Source of the DNA: CAZRRV01 sp964602735
GTDB taxonomy: Bacteria; Bacillota; Clostridia; Oscillospirales; Acutalibacteraceae
Direction of reading: 5' to 3'
Assembly (NCBI GenBank): GCA_964602735.1
Contig: CAZRRV010000001.1
Coordinates: 62,001 to 126,000, forward strand
DNA length: 64,000 nucleotides
The stretch's first letter is position 1. Every line of letters starts with the position of its first letter. Of the stretch, positions 25,349 to 34,137 are shown one piece after another. The notes below the pieces were generated by a model. It was given only the letters and a program-made list of their open reading frames with translations. It searched no databases and was not told where the DNA came from. The translations under genes and the position numbers were made by a program.

Positions 25349-27733
25349 GTGAATTTGCTGGATGATATAAAAAGTCGCCGTATGTTTTTCGACGGCGCGG
25401 CCGGCACCTATTTCCAAATGCATGGGATAAGCGAACCGCCGTATCTTCTGAATATGAACAACCCTTCAATCGTTGAGGAAATGCATGCGGAATATATATA
25501 CGCGGGTGCCGACATTATTACGCTGAATACTTTCGGGTTAAGCGGACTGAACGGCGGGGATTGCCGTGAAATTATAAAAGCCGCCGCCGGTTGCGCGAAC
25601 AGGGCGATAAACCGTGCATCCGGCGGCAGAAAAATATATACCGCTCTCGATATCGGGCCTACCGGTCGGCTTTTACAGCCGTTAGGTGATTTGCCTTTTG
25701 AAGAAGCCGTTTCGATTTTTTCGGGGATTATACACTCCGCCGGCGATGTAACGGATTTTATTTTGATTGAAACAATGAATGACAGTTTGGAAACCAAAGC
25801 CGCAGTTGTCGCCGCCAAAGAAAGTTCGAATCTTCCGATTTTTGTGACTAACGCTTATGAAAAAACCGGGAGGCTGCTTACGGGTGCCGACGCTTTTTCA
25901 ATGGCTGTGATGTTGGAAGGGCTCGGCGTAAGCGCTTTGGGAGTGAATTGCGGGTTCGGGCCCGGAGAGGCTTTGCCTGTCGTTAAAGAACTTGTCAAAC
26001 GCTCTTCAATTCCCGTCATCGCCATGCCAAACGCGGGCTTGCCGCGCTCAAACGGCGGTAACGCGGAGTATGATCTCCCGGCGAACGAATTTGCCGAACA
26101 AATGAGAGAACTGGCCAAAAGCGGCGCCTGTATATTAGGCGGATGCTGCGGCACAACACCCGAGTATATTGAAAAAACGATTGACGCCGTCCGCGATATT
26201 CCGTATGTCTACCCCGAAAAAAAGCATTATACCGCAGTGTCATCATACGGAAGAACCGTTTTGTTCGAAGGGATCGCCGTACCCGTAGGCGAGCGCATAA
26301 ACCCTACCGGCAAGCCGCGGCTTAAAGAGGCGCTTCGCAGCGGCGATGTATCTTATATTTTAAGCGAAGGGTTGCGTCAGCGTGAAAAAGGAGCGCTGAT
26401 TTTAGATGTTAATGTCGGTCTCCCGGAAATTAACGAACCCGAAATGCTGAAAACAGCTGTACGGGAATTGCAATCGGTATGCGAATTGCCCTTGCAGGTC
26501 GACACCGCAGATCCGGCCGCGATGGAAGGCGCAATGCGTATATATAACGGTAAACCGATGGTAAATTCCGTAAACGGGAAAGCCGAGAGTTTAAGAGCGG
26601 TTTTACCGCTTGTTAAAAAGTACGGCGGTGTCGCGGTTGCGCTTACCTTAGATGAGAACGGAATCCCCGGCAGTGCCGAGGACAGGATAAAAATAGCCGA
26701 TAGAATACTCGGCGCCGCCGCAGAATACGGTATTGACGAACACGATATTATTTTCGATCCGCTCGCTATGGCGGTAAGCGCCGATAATAACGCCGCGATT
26801 ACCGCCGTTGAAACGGTAAACCGGCTCAGTCTTGCGGGGCGTAAAACCATCCTGGGTGTTTCTAATATTTCGTTCGGATTGCCGAACCGCGGAGGATTAA
26901 CGGCGACATTCCTGACCCTTGCCATGCAATCCGGACTGAGCGCCGCAATATTAAATCCCGATTCCGAAGAGGTAATGGGTGCATACCGATCTTTTGCTGC
27001 TTTAACCGGGGACGATCCCGATTTCAGGCAGTATATAGCGTTTTGCGACGGTAAATCGTCCGACAACGGGCGACCCGATGCGGCACAGACCGTAGATCTT
27101 TCTGCCGCTATAGAAAAAGGGCTTAAAGACGCGGCCGCGACCTCCGCGGTTGAACTGTTAAAATCCGAGGAACCTATGGCCGTCGTTAACGGAAAAATTA
27201 TTCCGGCTCTCGACAGGGTGGGTAAAGGTTTTGAAAACAAAACCGTTTATTTGCCCGGTTTGCTTATGAGCGCCGAGGCGGCGCAGGCAGCTTTTGAACA
27301 AATCCGATTACATTCAAGCGCAAATGCAAATAAAAAGAATTGTCCTCCTGTTATATTGGCTACCGTTGAAGGCGATATACACGACATTGGAAAAAATATC
27401 GTAAAATTATTGCTGGAAAATTACGGTTTTACGGTAATTGATTTAGGGAAAGATGTTCCCGCCGAGAAAATTATCGAGAGCGCCGTCGCTTCCAATTCAA
27501 CTTTGGTCGGATTAAGCGCGCTTATGACTACAACCGTTCCCGCGATGGCAAAAACGGTCGCCGGATTGCATAAGGTTTTACCTGAATGTAAAGTAGCTGT
27601 CGGCGGTGCCGTTCTTAACGAAAATATTGCGCAATCGATGAATGCGGACCGCTATTGCCGTGACGCCATGGAAACCGTTCGCTACGCTCAGGAGATTTTA
27701 TTAGGTCAGCATCCTGTCGGCTTTCCCGAATAA
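25349..27733 (+). CDS. metH: Cobalamin-dependent methionine synthase, lacking reactivation domain
   Basis: A 794-residue MetH with three modules. The homocysteine methyltransferase domain (about 1-290) has zinc ligands in GVNCGFGP and GGCCGTTPEYI. The pterin-binding domain (about 305-560) has PVGERINPTGKP and LDVNVGLPEI. The cobalamin cap and Rossmann domain (about 580-794) has the axial-histidine motif DIHDIGKNIVKLLLENYGF. The SAM-dependent activation domain is missing and supplied by the preceding gene. GTG 25349, just after GGTGGTGAG, is preferred; a TTG at 25316 is an alternative. Confidence 0.93.
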   Translation: MNLLDDIKSRRMFFDGAAGTYFQMHGISEPPYLLNMNNPSIVEEMHAEYIYAGADIITLNTFGLSGLNGGDCREIIKAAAGCANRAINRASGGRKIYTALDIGPTGRLLQPLGDLPFEEAVSIFSGIIHSAGDVTDFILIETMNDSLETKAAVVAAKESSNLPIFVTNAYEKTGRLLTGADAFSMAVMLEGLGVSALGVNCGFGPGEALPVVKELVKRSSIPVIAMPNAGLPRSNGGNAEYDLPANEFAEQMRELAKSGACILGGCCGTTPEYIEKTIDAVRDIPYVYPEKKHYTAVSSYGRTVLFEGIAVPVGERINPTGKPRLKEALRSGDVSYILSEGLRQREKGALILDVNVGLPEINEPEMLKTAVRELQSVCELPLQVDTADPAAMEGAMRIYNGKPMVNSVNGKAESLRAVLPLVKKYGGVAVALTLDENGIPGSAEDRIKIADRILGAAAEYGIDEHDIIFDPLAMAVSADNNAAITAVETVNRLSLAGRKTILGVSNISFGLPNRGGLTATFLTLAMQSGLSAAILNPDSEEVMGAYRSFAALTGDDPDFRQYIAFCDGKSSDNGRPDAAQTVDLSAAIEKGLKDAAATSAVELLKSEEPMAVVNGKIIPALDRVGKGFENKTVYLPGLLMSAEAAQAAFEQIRLHSSANANKKNCPPVILATVEGDIHDIGKNIVKLLLENYGFTVIDLGKDVPAEKIIESAVASNSTLVGLSALMTTTVPAMAKTVAGLHKVLPECKVAVGGAVLNENIAQSMNADRYCRDAMETVRYAQEILLGQHPVGFPE

Positions 27734-27856
27734 ATAAACTACGACGGATGAAAAATCCGATGAAGATACCTTGCTGTGTTTATATTTTGCGAAAATTACG
27801 GTACAATCGTACATTTTGGGCGAAATTTGGAGTGTTGCGGGTGTTCTTAAAATAAA

Positions 27857-27884
27857 TTGACATTATAAAAAAACAATGTATAAT
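27857..27884 (+). promoter_or_regulatory. Promoter for tRNA-Leu
   Basis: Perfect TTGACA (27857-27862) and TATAAT (27879-27884) with a 16-nt spacer, 20 nt before the tRNA. Confidence 0.88.
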
Positions 27885-27904
27885 AAATATGCGGTGAACA
27901 GTAT

Positions 27905-27988
27905 GCCGCTGTGGTGGAATTGGCAGACACAAGGGACTTAAAATCCCTCGATAGCAATATCGTACCGGTTCAAGTCCGGTCAGCGGCA
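27905..27988 (+). tRNA. tRNA-Leu (UAA anticodon)
   Basis: A class II tRNA. The acceptor stem is GCCGCTG (27905-27911) with CAGCGGC (27981-27987), discriminator A at 27988. The anticodon stem AGGGA/TCCCT encloses loop CTTAAAA, anticodon TAA at 27939-27941. The long variable arm CGATA-GCAA-TATCG is diagnostic of Leu. The T arm is ACCGG-TTCAAGT-CCGGT. The 3' CCA is not encoded (ACCG follows). A T-run (TTTTTTG) begins 4 nt after the gene. Confidence 0.97.
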
Positions 27989-28036
27989 CCGTTTTTTGTT
28001 GTACATATGTGTGTAAATGTGTAAAGAAGAATCAAT

Positions 28037-29509
28037 ATGAATATTCCGCAAATAAATATCGGAATTATTGCCGTATCCCGTGATTGTTTTCCGAGAAAAC
28101 TGTCGGAGCGTCGGCGTAAAGCGGTGGTCGACGCTTTCGGTGACGGAATTTACGAATGCCCGGTGACGGTTGAAACCGAAACAGACGCTTTACGTGCGCT
28201 TGACGATGTTAAAAACGCCGGTTGCAATGCACTTTGCGTTTATCTGGGCAACTTCGGACCCGAATCTCCCGAAACCATGGTTGCACAAAAATTCGACGGC
28301 CCGGTTATGTATGCCGCCGCGGCGGAGGGAGACGGCAATCTGATTGACGGACGCGGCGATGCTTACTGCGGAATGTTGAATTGTTCCTATAACTTAAAGT
28401 TAAAAAATGTTAAAGCTTATATTCCGCCTTATCCCGTCGGTACGGCGGAGGAAGTCGCAGGAATGATAAAAGATTTTCTGCCAGTGGCCCGCGCGATTGA
28501 AGGAGTTGAAAAACTTAAGATCATCACATTCGGACCGCGACCGCAGGAGTTTTTCGCATGCAACGCACCTATACAGGGGCTTTATGATTTAGGTGTTGAA
28601 ATAGAAGAAAATTCCGAACTTGACTTGCTTTCCGCATTTAATGCGCATAAAGGCGATGCGAGAATTGACGGGGTTTGCGAAGAGATGGCAACCGAAATGG
28701 GGAAGGGGAATTACTATAAAGATTTGCTTCCCGTTTTGGCTCAATTCGAACTTACATTGCTCGACTGGGCAAGCGAACATAAAGGCGCAAAACAATATGT
28801 CGCTTTCGCAAACAAGTGCTGGCCGGAATTTCCGAAATTTTTCGGCTTTGTGCCGTGTTATGTAAATTCGAGAATGACGGCGAAAGGTATACCGGTGGCG
28901 TGTGAGGTCGATATCTACGGTGCGTTAAGCGAATATATCGGTGAATGTGTTACCGGGGATACCGTAGCGCTGTTGGATATAAATAATTCTGTTCCGAAAT
29001 CTCTTTTCGACAGCGAAATCGCCGGTAAATACAACTGTAAAATTACCGACACTTTTATGGGCTTTCACTGCGGTAACACGGCATCGTGTAAATTATGCGC
29101 CGGGCGTTCGGTAAAATATCAGCTTATTATGCACCGCCAGATTGACCCCGATATAAATGTTCCCGAATTTACGCGTGGCACAATAGAAGGCAATATTATA
29201 CCTTCACCGATAACACTTTACAGGCTTCAGTGCGGAAGCGACGGTAATTTGACTTCATATGCAGCTCAGGGCGAGGTGCTTCCCGTTAAAGCCGATTCAT
29301 TCGGCAGTATAGGGGTGTTTGCAATACCCGAAATGGGGCGTTTTTATCGCCATGTGTTAATTGAGAAGCATTTTCCTCATCACGGCGCTGTCGCGTTCGC
29401 TCATTGCGGCAAAAGTATTTTCGAGGTATTCAAATATCTCGGAATTGAAGAAATCGGCTATAATCATCCGAAACAACTCCCGTATACAACCGAAAATCCT
29501 TGGGAGTAA
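28037..29509 (+). CDS. L-fucose/L-arabinose isomerase family protein
   Basis: A 490-residue soluble protein with the fold signature of fucose/arabinose isomerase-like enzymes. The N-terminal half has NIGIIAVSRDCFPR, CNALCVYLGNFGPE and a mid-region KLKIITFGPRPQEFF. The C-terminal half has PVACEVDIYGALSEYI and FMGFHCGNTASC, where Glu, Asp and His could bind the catalytic metal. Family members interconvert ketoses and aldoses, but many close relatives are unassigned. No sugar transporter or kinase lies next to it, so the substrate is unknown. It follows tRNA-Leu by 48 nt. Confidence 0.72.
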   Translation: MNIPQINIGIIAVSRDCFPRKLSERRRKAVVDAFGDGIYECPVTVETETDALRALDDVKNAGCNALCVYLGNFGPESPETMVAQKFDGPVMYAAAAEGDGNLIDGRGDAYCGMLNCSYNLKLKNVKAYIPPYPVGTAEEVAGMIKDFLPVARAIEGVEKLKIITFGPRPQEFFACNAPIQGLYDLGVEIEENSELDLLSAFNAHKGDARIDGVCEEMATEMGKGNYYKDLLPVLAQFELTLLDWASEHKGAKQYVAFANKCWPEFPKFFGFVPCYVNSRMTAKGIPVACEVDIYGALSEYIGECVTGDTVALLDINNSVPKSLFDSEIAGKYNCKITDTFMGFHCGNTASCKLCAGRSVKYQLIMHRQIDPDINVPEFTRGTIEGNIIPSPITLYRLQCGSDGNLTSYAAQGEVLPVKADSFGSIGVFAIPEMGRFYRHVLIEKHFPHHGAVAFAHCGKSIFEVFKYLGIEEIGYNHPKQLPYTTENPWE

Positions 29510-29566
29510 TTTAATTTTTCAATAAATCCGTCCTTAATATTTAACGGTAGAAAAGGCGACTTAAAA

Positions 29567-30949
29567 TTGAAAACAAAAATTGCCGAAGATAAAATATTGG
29601 ATTCGGCTCACAGGATCCATATGATAGGCATAGGCGGTTCGGGAATGTGCCCGATCGCCGAGATTCTTCATTCAAAAGGATATATAATAACCGGCTCCGA
29701 TAATAACGAAAGCGATAATTTGCGGCGCATTCGCAACCTTGGAATTAAAGTTTATATGGGACATTCCGCCGGGAATGTTCACGGCGCGGATGTTGTTGTG
29801 TTTTCGGCCGCAATTCATCCCGATAATCCCGAAATAGCCAAAGCAAACAGCTTAAATATTCCGATTTTGGAACGGTCGCATGTTTTGGGATATCTCACTC
29901 GAAAATACGATAAAGTAATCGGCGTTTCGGGTACTCACGGAAAAACCACTACATCGTCGATGATTACTCAAATTTTAATTCAAAACGGATACAGTCCGTC
30001 CGCCGTAATAGGGGGGAGGCTTCCTCTGATAAACGCGAACGGAATTGTCGGGGACAGCGAATATATGGTTTGCGAATCCTGCGAATTTGTGGATTCGTTT
30101 CTGCAAATTTCTCCCGATACCGCCGTGTTGCTAAACATCGACAACGATCATTTAGATTATTTTAAAACAATGGATAATCTGTGTGCTTCATTTCGTAAGT
30201 TTGTTTTCAAAGCTTCGGTTGCGGTTTGCAACGGTGATGACCCGCTTGTAAAAGAAGCGCTGAAAAATTACGGGGGAAAGTTAATTACTTTCGGGATGAA
30301 CACAGATAACAGCTATTATGCGGACAATATTACCGACTGCGGCAACGGAAAAAAATTCCGTATCTGCCGTAAGGGCAAACCCGATGTTTCGATTGAATTA
30401 AATATTCCCGGTATTCATAATGTTTACAATGCGCTGGCGGCTTTCGCGGTTGCGGAATTTTACGGTGTTGAACCGCGGGGCATTGCGGCTTCGCTGGAAA
30501 GTTTCAAAGGCGCGGGGCGAAGATTCGAGCGGCTCGGCGAGTTCGACGGCATTGCTCTTGTAGACGATTACGCGCATCATCCGACGGAAATCAGAGCCAC
30601 ATTAACCGCCGCGCGACAGATGAACCGCAACCGCGTTATAGCCGTTTTTCAACCGTTTACATATTCGAGAACCTCTTTGTTGCTTAACGATTTTGTTGCC
30701 GCGCTGTCAATGGCGGATGTTGTCGTACTTTCCGAAATAATGGGCTCGCGCGAAACGAACGAAACCGGTGTTTCTTCGTCGGATATTGCCGAAAAACTGA
30801 AGGATGCGACGGTAATAAAAGATTTTGACGAAATCGCCGATTATGTTTTGAAAATTGCGTCACCCGGCGATTTGATAGTCACCATGGGCGGTGGTGATAT
30901 TTATAAAGTCGCATATAAAATCCGGGATTCCCTGCGGGGGATAAAGTGA
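29567..30949 (+). CDS. murC: UDP-N-acetylmuramate--L-alanine ligase
   Basis: A 460-residue Mur ligase adding L-Ala to UDP-MurNAc. The N-terminal HMIGIGGSGMCPIAEIL binds the UDP-sugar, the ATP loop is GVSGTHGKTTTSSMI, and LLNIDNDHLDYF plus the C-terminal DDYAHHPTEIRATL are family hallmarks. Start is TTG 29567 with AAAAGG upstream. The stop is 87 nt before the Xer gene. The spacer carries an inverted repeat but no T-run, so it is not an obvious murC terminator. Confidence 0.96.
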   Translation: MKTKIAEDKILDSAHRIHMIGIGGSGMCPIAEILHSKGYIITGSDNNESDNLRRIRNLGIKVYMGHSAGNVHGADVVVFSAAIHPDNPEIAKANSLNIPILERSHVLGYLTRKYDKVIGVSGTHGKTTTSSMITQILIQNGYSPSAVIGGRLPLINANGIVGDSEYMVCESCEFVDSFLQISPDTAVLLNIDNDHLDYFKTMDNLCASFRKFVFKASVAVCNGDDPLVKEALKNYGGKLITFGMNTDNSYYADNITDCGNGKKFRICRKGKPDVSIELNIPGIHNVYNALAAFAVAEFYGVEPRGIAASLESFKGAGRRFERLGEFDGIALVDDYAHHPTEIRATLTAARQMNRNRVIAVFQPFTYSRTSLLLNDFVAALSMADVVVLSEIMGSRETNETGVSSSDIAEKLKDATVIKDFDEIADYVLKIASPGDLIVTMGGGDIYKVAYKIRDSLRGIK

Positions 30950-30951
30950 TT

Positions 30952-30963
30952 ATATGTTTATCC
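30952..30963 (+). repeat. Upstream copy of a 12-bp half-site
   Basis: ATATGTTTATCC here is repeated exactly at 30990-31001, where it forms the centre and right arm of the inverted repeat at 30973-31010. It may be an extra binding half-site. Confidence 0.6.
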
Positions 30964-30972
30964 GAAATGCCT

Positions 30973-31010
30973 CTATCTATTGGATAAAGATATGTTTATC
31001 CAAGAGATAG
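30973..31010. repeat. 38-bp inverted repeat upstream of the Xer-like recombinase (candidate dif or operator)
   Basis: Inner arms TTGGATAAA (30980-30988) and TTTATCCAA (30995-31003) are perfect complements around a 6-nt centre (GATATG). Outer arms CTATCT (30973-30978) and AGATAG (31005-31010) are also perfect complements, with one mismatch pair between inner and outer arms. There is no T-run after it, so it is not a terminator. A 6-nt centre between inverted arms of about 11 bp is the geometry of Xer/dif sites, but the sequence does not match the XerCD dif consensus closely. An autoregulatory operator is the main alternative. Confidence 0.75.
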
Positions 31011-31036
31011 GCGTAAAACTATGTGGAGGAGCAAAT

Positions 31037-32074
31037 ATGGCCGCGATTTACGGAGACGAGATAAAACACAAAAATATGCTTAAAATAAAAGAGCTGCTAT
31101 CCGAAATGCCCGATTATGTTCGCGCATATTTTTCCTCAAGGCGGACCAATACAACGACAAAAACACGTTTGGCTTATGCTTACGATTTAAAAAAATTCTT
31201 TGCCTGGCTTAAACTTTCCAACAGCGAATTGAAAACCACTCCGATTAAGGATATTTCACTCGATGTACTGTCGCGTCTTACGGCACAGGATATAAACGAA
31301 TATTTAGATTACCTTCAAACCGATGCCGATGAAATTAACGATGATGTTACGGTTGCGCGTAAGATTTCATGTTTAAGTTCTTTTTTTAATTATCTGGTCG
31401 TAAACGACGGTATTGCCGCGAATCCATGCGATAAAATTATAAAGCCAAGATTAAAAAACGACCGCAGAATTATACGCCTTTCACCCGACGAGGTTGTAAA
31501 ACTGTTGGACGCCATAGAGTTCGGATGTGAAAATATGTCACAAAGGCAGAAAAACTATCTGAAAAATACCCGTGAGCGGGATTTGGCAATAGCTACTCTT
31601 ATGCTCGGCACCGGAATACGGGTTTCGGAATGCGTCGGGTTGAACCGTAAAGATTTAGACTTTGAAAACTGCAAGATAAGCATTCTTCGTAAAGGCGACA
31701 AACACCAATTTGTAGCTATGGGCGACGAGGTAATCGAAGCGTTAAATAAATATCTTAAAATAAGGAATGCCGTTACGCCCGTTGACGCCGATGACGCGGA
31801 TGCACTGTTCCTTTCCACACAAAAAAAGCGCATAAGCGTTCAGGCGGTGGAAAATATGATAACGAAATACGCGGATTTTATCGGTACCCGAGAGCATATT
31901 ACACCGCATAAACTTCGTAAAACATATGGTACCGAATTATACGATGAAACCGGAGACATTTATCTGGTCGCACGCGCTCTCGGCCACGAAAGCGTTAATA
32001 CAACTAAAGACCATTATATTGCCACAAATGAAGACAGCTTGTTACGGGCGCGCAATAAGGTAAAATTGCGGTAG
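31037..32074 (+). CDS. XerS-like tyrosine recombinase
   Basis: A 345-residue tyrosine recombinase. The SAM-like DNA-binding domain (about 24-125) contains MPDYVRAYF, an alternating basic/aromatic helix with LKKFFAWL, and IKDISLDVL. The catalytic domain has R195 (TGIRVSE), K219 (LRKGDK), H291 and R294 (TPHKLRKT), H317 (LGHESV) and Y327 (DHYI), a complete active site. The length and the MP-x-YV, FF-x-W, ERDLAI and KYLKIRN landmarks recall streptococcal XerS better than XerC/XerD (about 300 aa), as judged from memory. The ATG at 31037 follows GGAGGA by 6 nt. Its location beside murC argues for a housekeeping rather than an element-borne enzyme. Confidence 0.85.
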   Translation: MAAIYGDEIKHKNMLKIKELLSEMPDYVRAYFSSRRTNTTTKTRLAYAYDLKKFFAWLKLSNSELKTTPIKDISLDVLSRLTAQDINEYLDYLQTDADEINDDVTVARKISCLSSFFNYLVVNDGIAANPCDKIIKPRLKNDRRIIRLSPDEVVKLLDAIEFGCENMSQRQKNYLKNTRERDLAIATLMLGTGIRVSECVGLNRKDLDFENCKISILRKGDKHQFVAMGDEVIEALNKYLKIRNAVTPVDADDADALFLSTQKKRISVQAVENMITKYADFIGTREHITPHKLRKTYGTELYDETGDIYLVARALGHESVNTTKDHYIATNEDSLLRARNKVKLR

Positions 32075-32177
32075 CGATCGAACCCGCATACGGCGTTAAG
32101 AAAATCACGTTATATTAAGACAACAACGCTCATATGATGTGCGATAATTATGCGATATTGGTCAGAAATATATTAAG

Positions 32178-32220
32178 AAAACGCCGCCCGGAATTACCGT
32201 TCAAAACCGGGCGGCGTATT
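32178..32220. terminator. Bidirectional terminator between xer and htpG
   Basis: CGCCGCCCGG (32182-32191) pairs with CCGGGCGGCG (32207-32216). AAAA precedes it (a T-run for the minus-strand htpG) and TATTATT follows it (weaker, for the plus-strand gene). Confidence 0.85.
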
Positions 32221-32236
32221 ATTCGGATTTTGCAAA

Positions 32237-34117
32237 CTATTTTGCTATATCACAAATAAGTTGGGAAAATTCGGTAGGATTTTCAACAGGCAATCCGCTT
32301 ATCAACCGAGCTGCGGAGAAAAGCACCTTCGTATATTTTTTTAATGTTTCCTTATCGGAGCCGAACAACTGCTGCAGTTTTGCGGCGATGGGGTGCTTTT
32401 CGTTTATTTCCAAAATTACCTTTGCTTTTACTTTTTCGCCTACCGGCATACTGTTTAATACTTTTTCCATATCAACCGAAAGGCCGCCGTCGCTTACCAG
32501 ACATACCGGGTAATCTTTAAGGTTCGCGGTAAAACGGACTTCCGTTACGGCATCACCCAGTGTTTCTTTCATAAAAGCGAAAAGATCTTTCGCTTCTTCG
32601 TTCCGGGATTTAAGTTCGGCGTTTTCTTCTTCGCTTTCAAGCCCCAAATCGCCGTCGGATACATTGTGAAACTTTTTGTCTTCAAAAGTCCCTAAAGTTT
32701 GCAGGCAAAACTCGTCGACATTAACGGTAAGATAAAGCGTATCATACCCTTTTGACCGCACAGCTTCCAGTTGCGGAAGCATATCGATTTTATCGTTGGT
32801 CTCGCCGCAGGCATAGTATATTTCTTTTTGACCTTCCGGCATTTTCGCGATATATTCCGAAAGTGTTATAAGTTTTTTTCCGTTGCCGGATCGGAACATG
32901 AGAAGATCTTTCAGACTGTCTTTATTTACTCCGTAATCGTTATAAACGCCGAATTTTATCTGTGTGCCGAATGTATCCCAGAATTTTTCGTATTTTTCCC
33001 GTTCGCCGTCGAGCATTTTTTTAAGTTCGGAGTGAATTTTTTTCTCGATTGTTTTTGCGATAAGTTTTAGCTGATGATCGTGCTGCAACATTTCACGCGA
33101 AATATTAAGCGATAAATCCGCGCTGTCGACAAGTCCTTTCACAAAACTGTAGTAATCGGGCAACAGTTCCGCGCAGTGTTCCTCAACCATAACGCCGTTG
33201 GAATACAGCGCAAGACCTTTTTTGAAATCTTTGGAATAATAGTCGTAAGGCGCTCGGGCCGGGATATACAGCAACGCATCGTATGTTATCTGTCCTTCGG
33301 TTTTCGCGTGCGTGTAATGAAGAGGATCTTCGTAATCATAAAATTTATCCTTATAAAACTGATTATATTCCTCCGGGGTTATTTCCGATTTATTTTTTCT
33401 CCAAATCGGTACCATGCTGTTAAGCGTTTTAAGCTCTTTAACGGTTTCATATTCGTCCTTGCTGCCCTCTTTTAGCCGGCTTTCTTCCATTTCCATACGG
33501 ATTGGATAACGGATGTAGTCGGAGTATTTTTTTACCAGCGCGGAAAGCCTGTATTCTTCCAAAAATTCATCATAATTTTCGTTTTCCGTATTGGCTTTAA
33601 TATGTAAAGTTATTACAGTCCCGAAATTTTCGAGTTCCGCCGGTTCTACCGTATAGCCGTCGACTCCGTCGCTGACCCAGCGGAAAGCACCGTCGGAACC
33701 GTAAGCCCGACTGACGACTTCAACGCGATCACTCACCATGAACGCGGAGTAAAATCCCACGCCGAACTGCCCTATTATCTCAACATCTTTTGCATCGGCA
33801 TTTTCCTGCTTAAACGCGCCCGAACCGCTCTTGGCTATGGTCCCCAGATTTTGTTCAAGTTCTTCTTCCGTCATTCCGCAACCGTTGTCTGCAACCGTAA
33901 GGGTTCTCGCAGTTTTATCCGGTGTGAGCAAAATATTGAAATCTTCCCGCTTTAACCCCACATCGGTATCGGTCAGCGATCGAAAATACAATTTGTCGAG
34001 TGCGTCGCTGGCGTTTGAAATCAATTCGCGCAAAAAAATCTCTTTATGTGTGTAAATCGAGTGAATCATCATGTCGAGCAGTTTCTGTGATTCCGCCTTA
34101 AACTGTTTCTTTCTCAT
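32237..34117 (-). CDS. htpG: Molecular chaperone HtpG (Hsp90)
   Basis: A 626-residue bacterial Hsp90. The N-terminal GHKL ATPase domain has IFLRELISNASDALDKL, LTVADNGCGMT and IGQFGVGFYSAFMV. The middle domain includes GVMVEEHCAELLPDY and LNISREMLQ, with a C-terminal dimerisation domain. GAGAGGAAG before the ATG gives a good ribosome binding site. It lies 20 nt downstream of the LOG gene and is probably co-transcribed with it. No CIRCE element is visible upstream. Confidence 0.97.
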   Translation of the reverse strand: MRKKQFKAESQKLLDMMIHSIYTHKEIFLRELISNASDALDKLYFRSLTDTDVGLKREDFNILLTPDKTARTLTVADNGCGMTEEELEQNLGTIAKSGSGAFKQENADAKDVEIIGQFGVGFYSAFMVSDRVEVVSRAYGSDGAFRWVSDGVDGYTVEPAELENFGTVITLHIKANTENENYDEFLEEYRLSALVKKYSDYIRYPIRMEMEESRLKEGSKDEYETVKELKTLNSMVPIWRKNKSEITPEEYNQFYKDKFYDYEDPLHYTHAKTEGQITYDALLYIPARAPYDYYSKDFKKGLALYSNGVMVEEHCAELLPDYYSFVKGLVDSADLSLNISREMLQHDHQLKLIAKTIEKKIHSELKKMLDGEREKYEKFWDTFGTQIKFGVYNDYGVNKDSLKDLLMFRSGNGKKLITLSEYIAKMPEGQKEIYYACGETNDKIDMLPQLEAVRSKGYDTLYLTVNVDEFCLQTLGTFEDKKFHNVSDGDLGLESEEENAELKSRNEEAKDLFAFMKETLGDAVTEVRFTANLKDYPVCLVSDGGLSVDMEKVLNSMPVGEKVKAKVILEINEKHPIAAKLQQLFGSDKETLKKYTKVLFSAARLISGLPVENPTEFSQLICDIAK

Positions 34118-34137
34118 AAAATATTCTTCCTCTCTTA

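Noticed and set aside
26377..27240. A 287-codon minus-strand open frame
   Set aside because: Antisense to metH, Ser/Ala-rich composition typical of a reverse-complement reading of a coding gene.
30973..31010. Terminator for murC
   Set aside because: The inverted repeat is followed by GCGTAAAACT with no T-run, and its loop-arm geometry resembles a protein or recombinase site.
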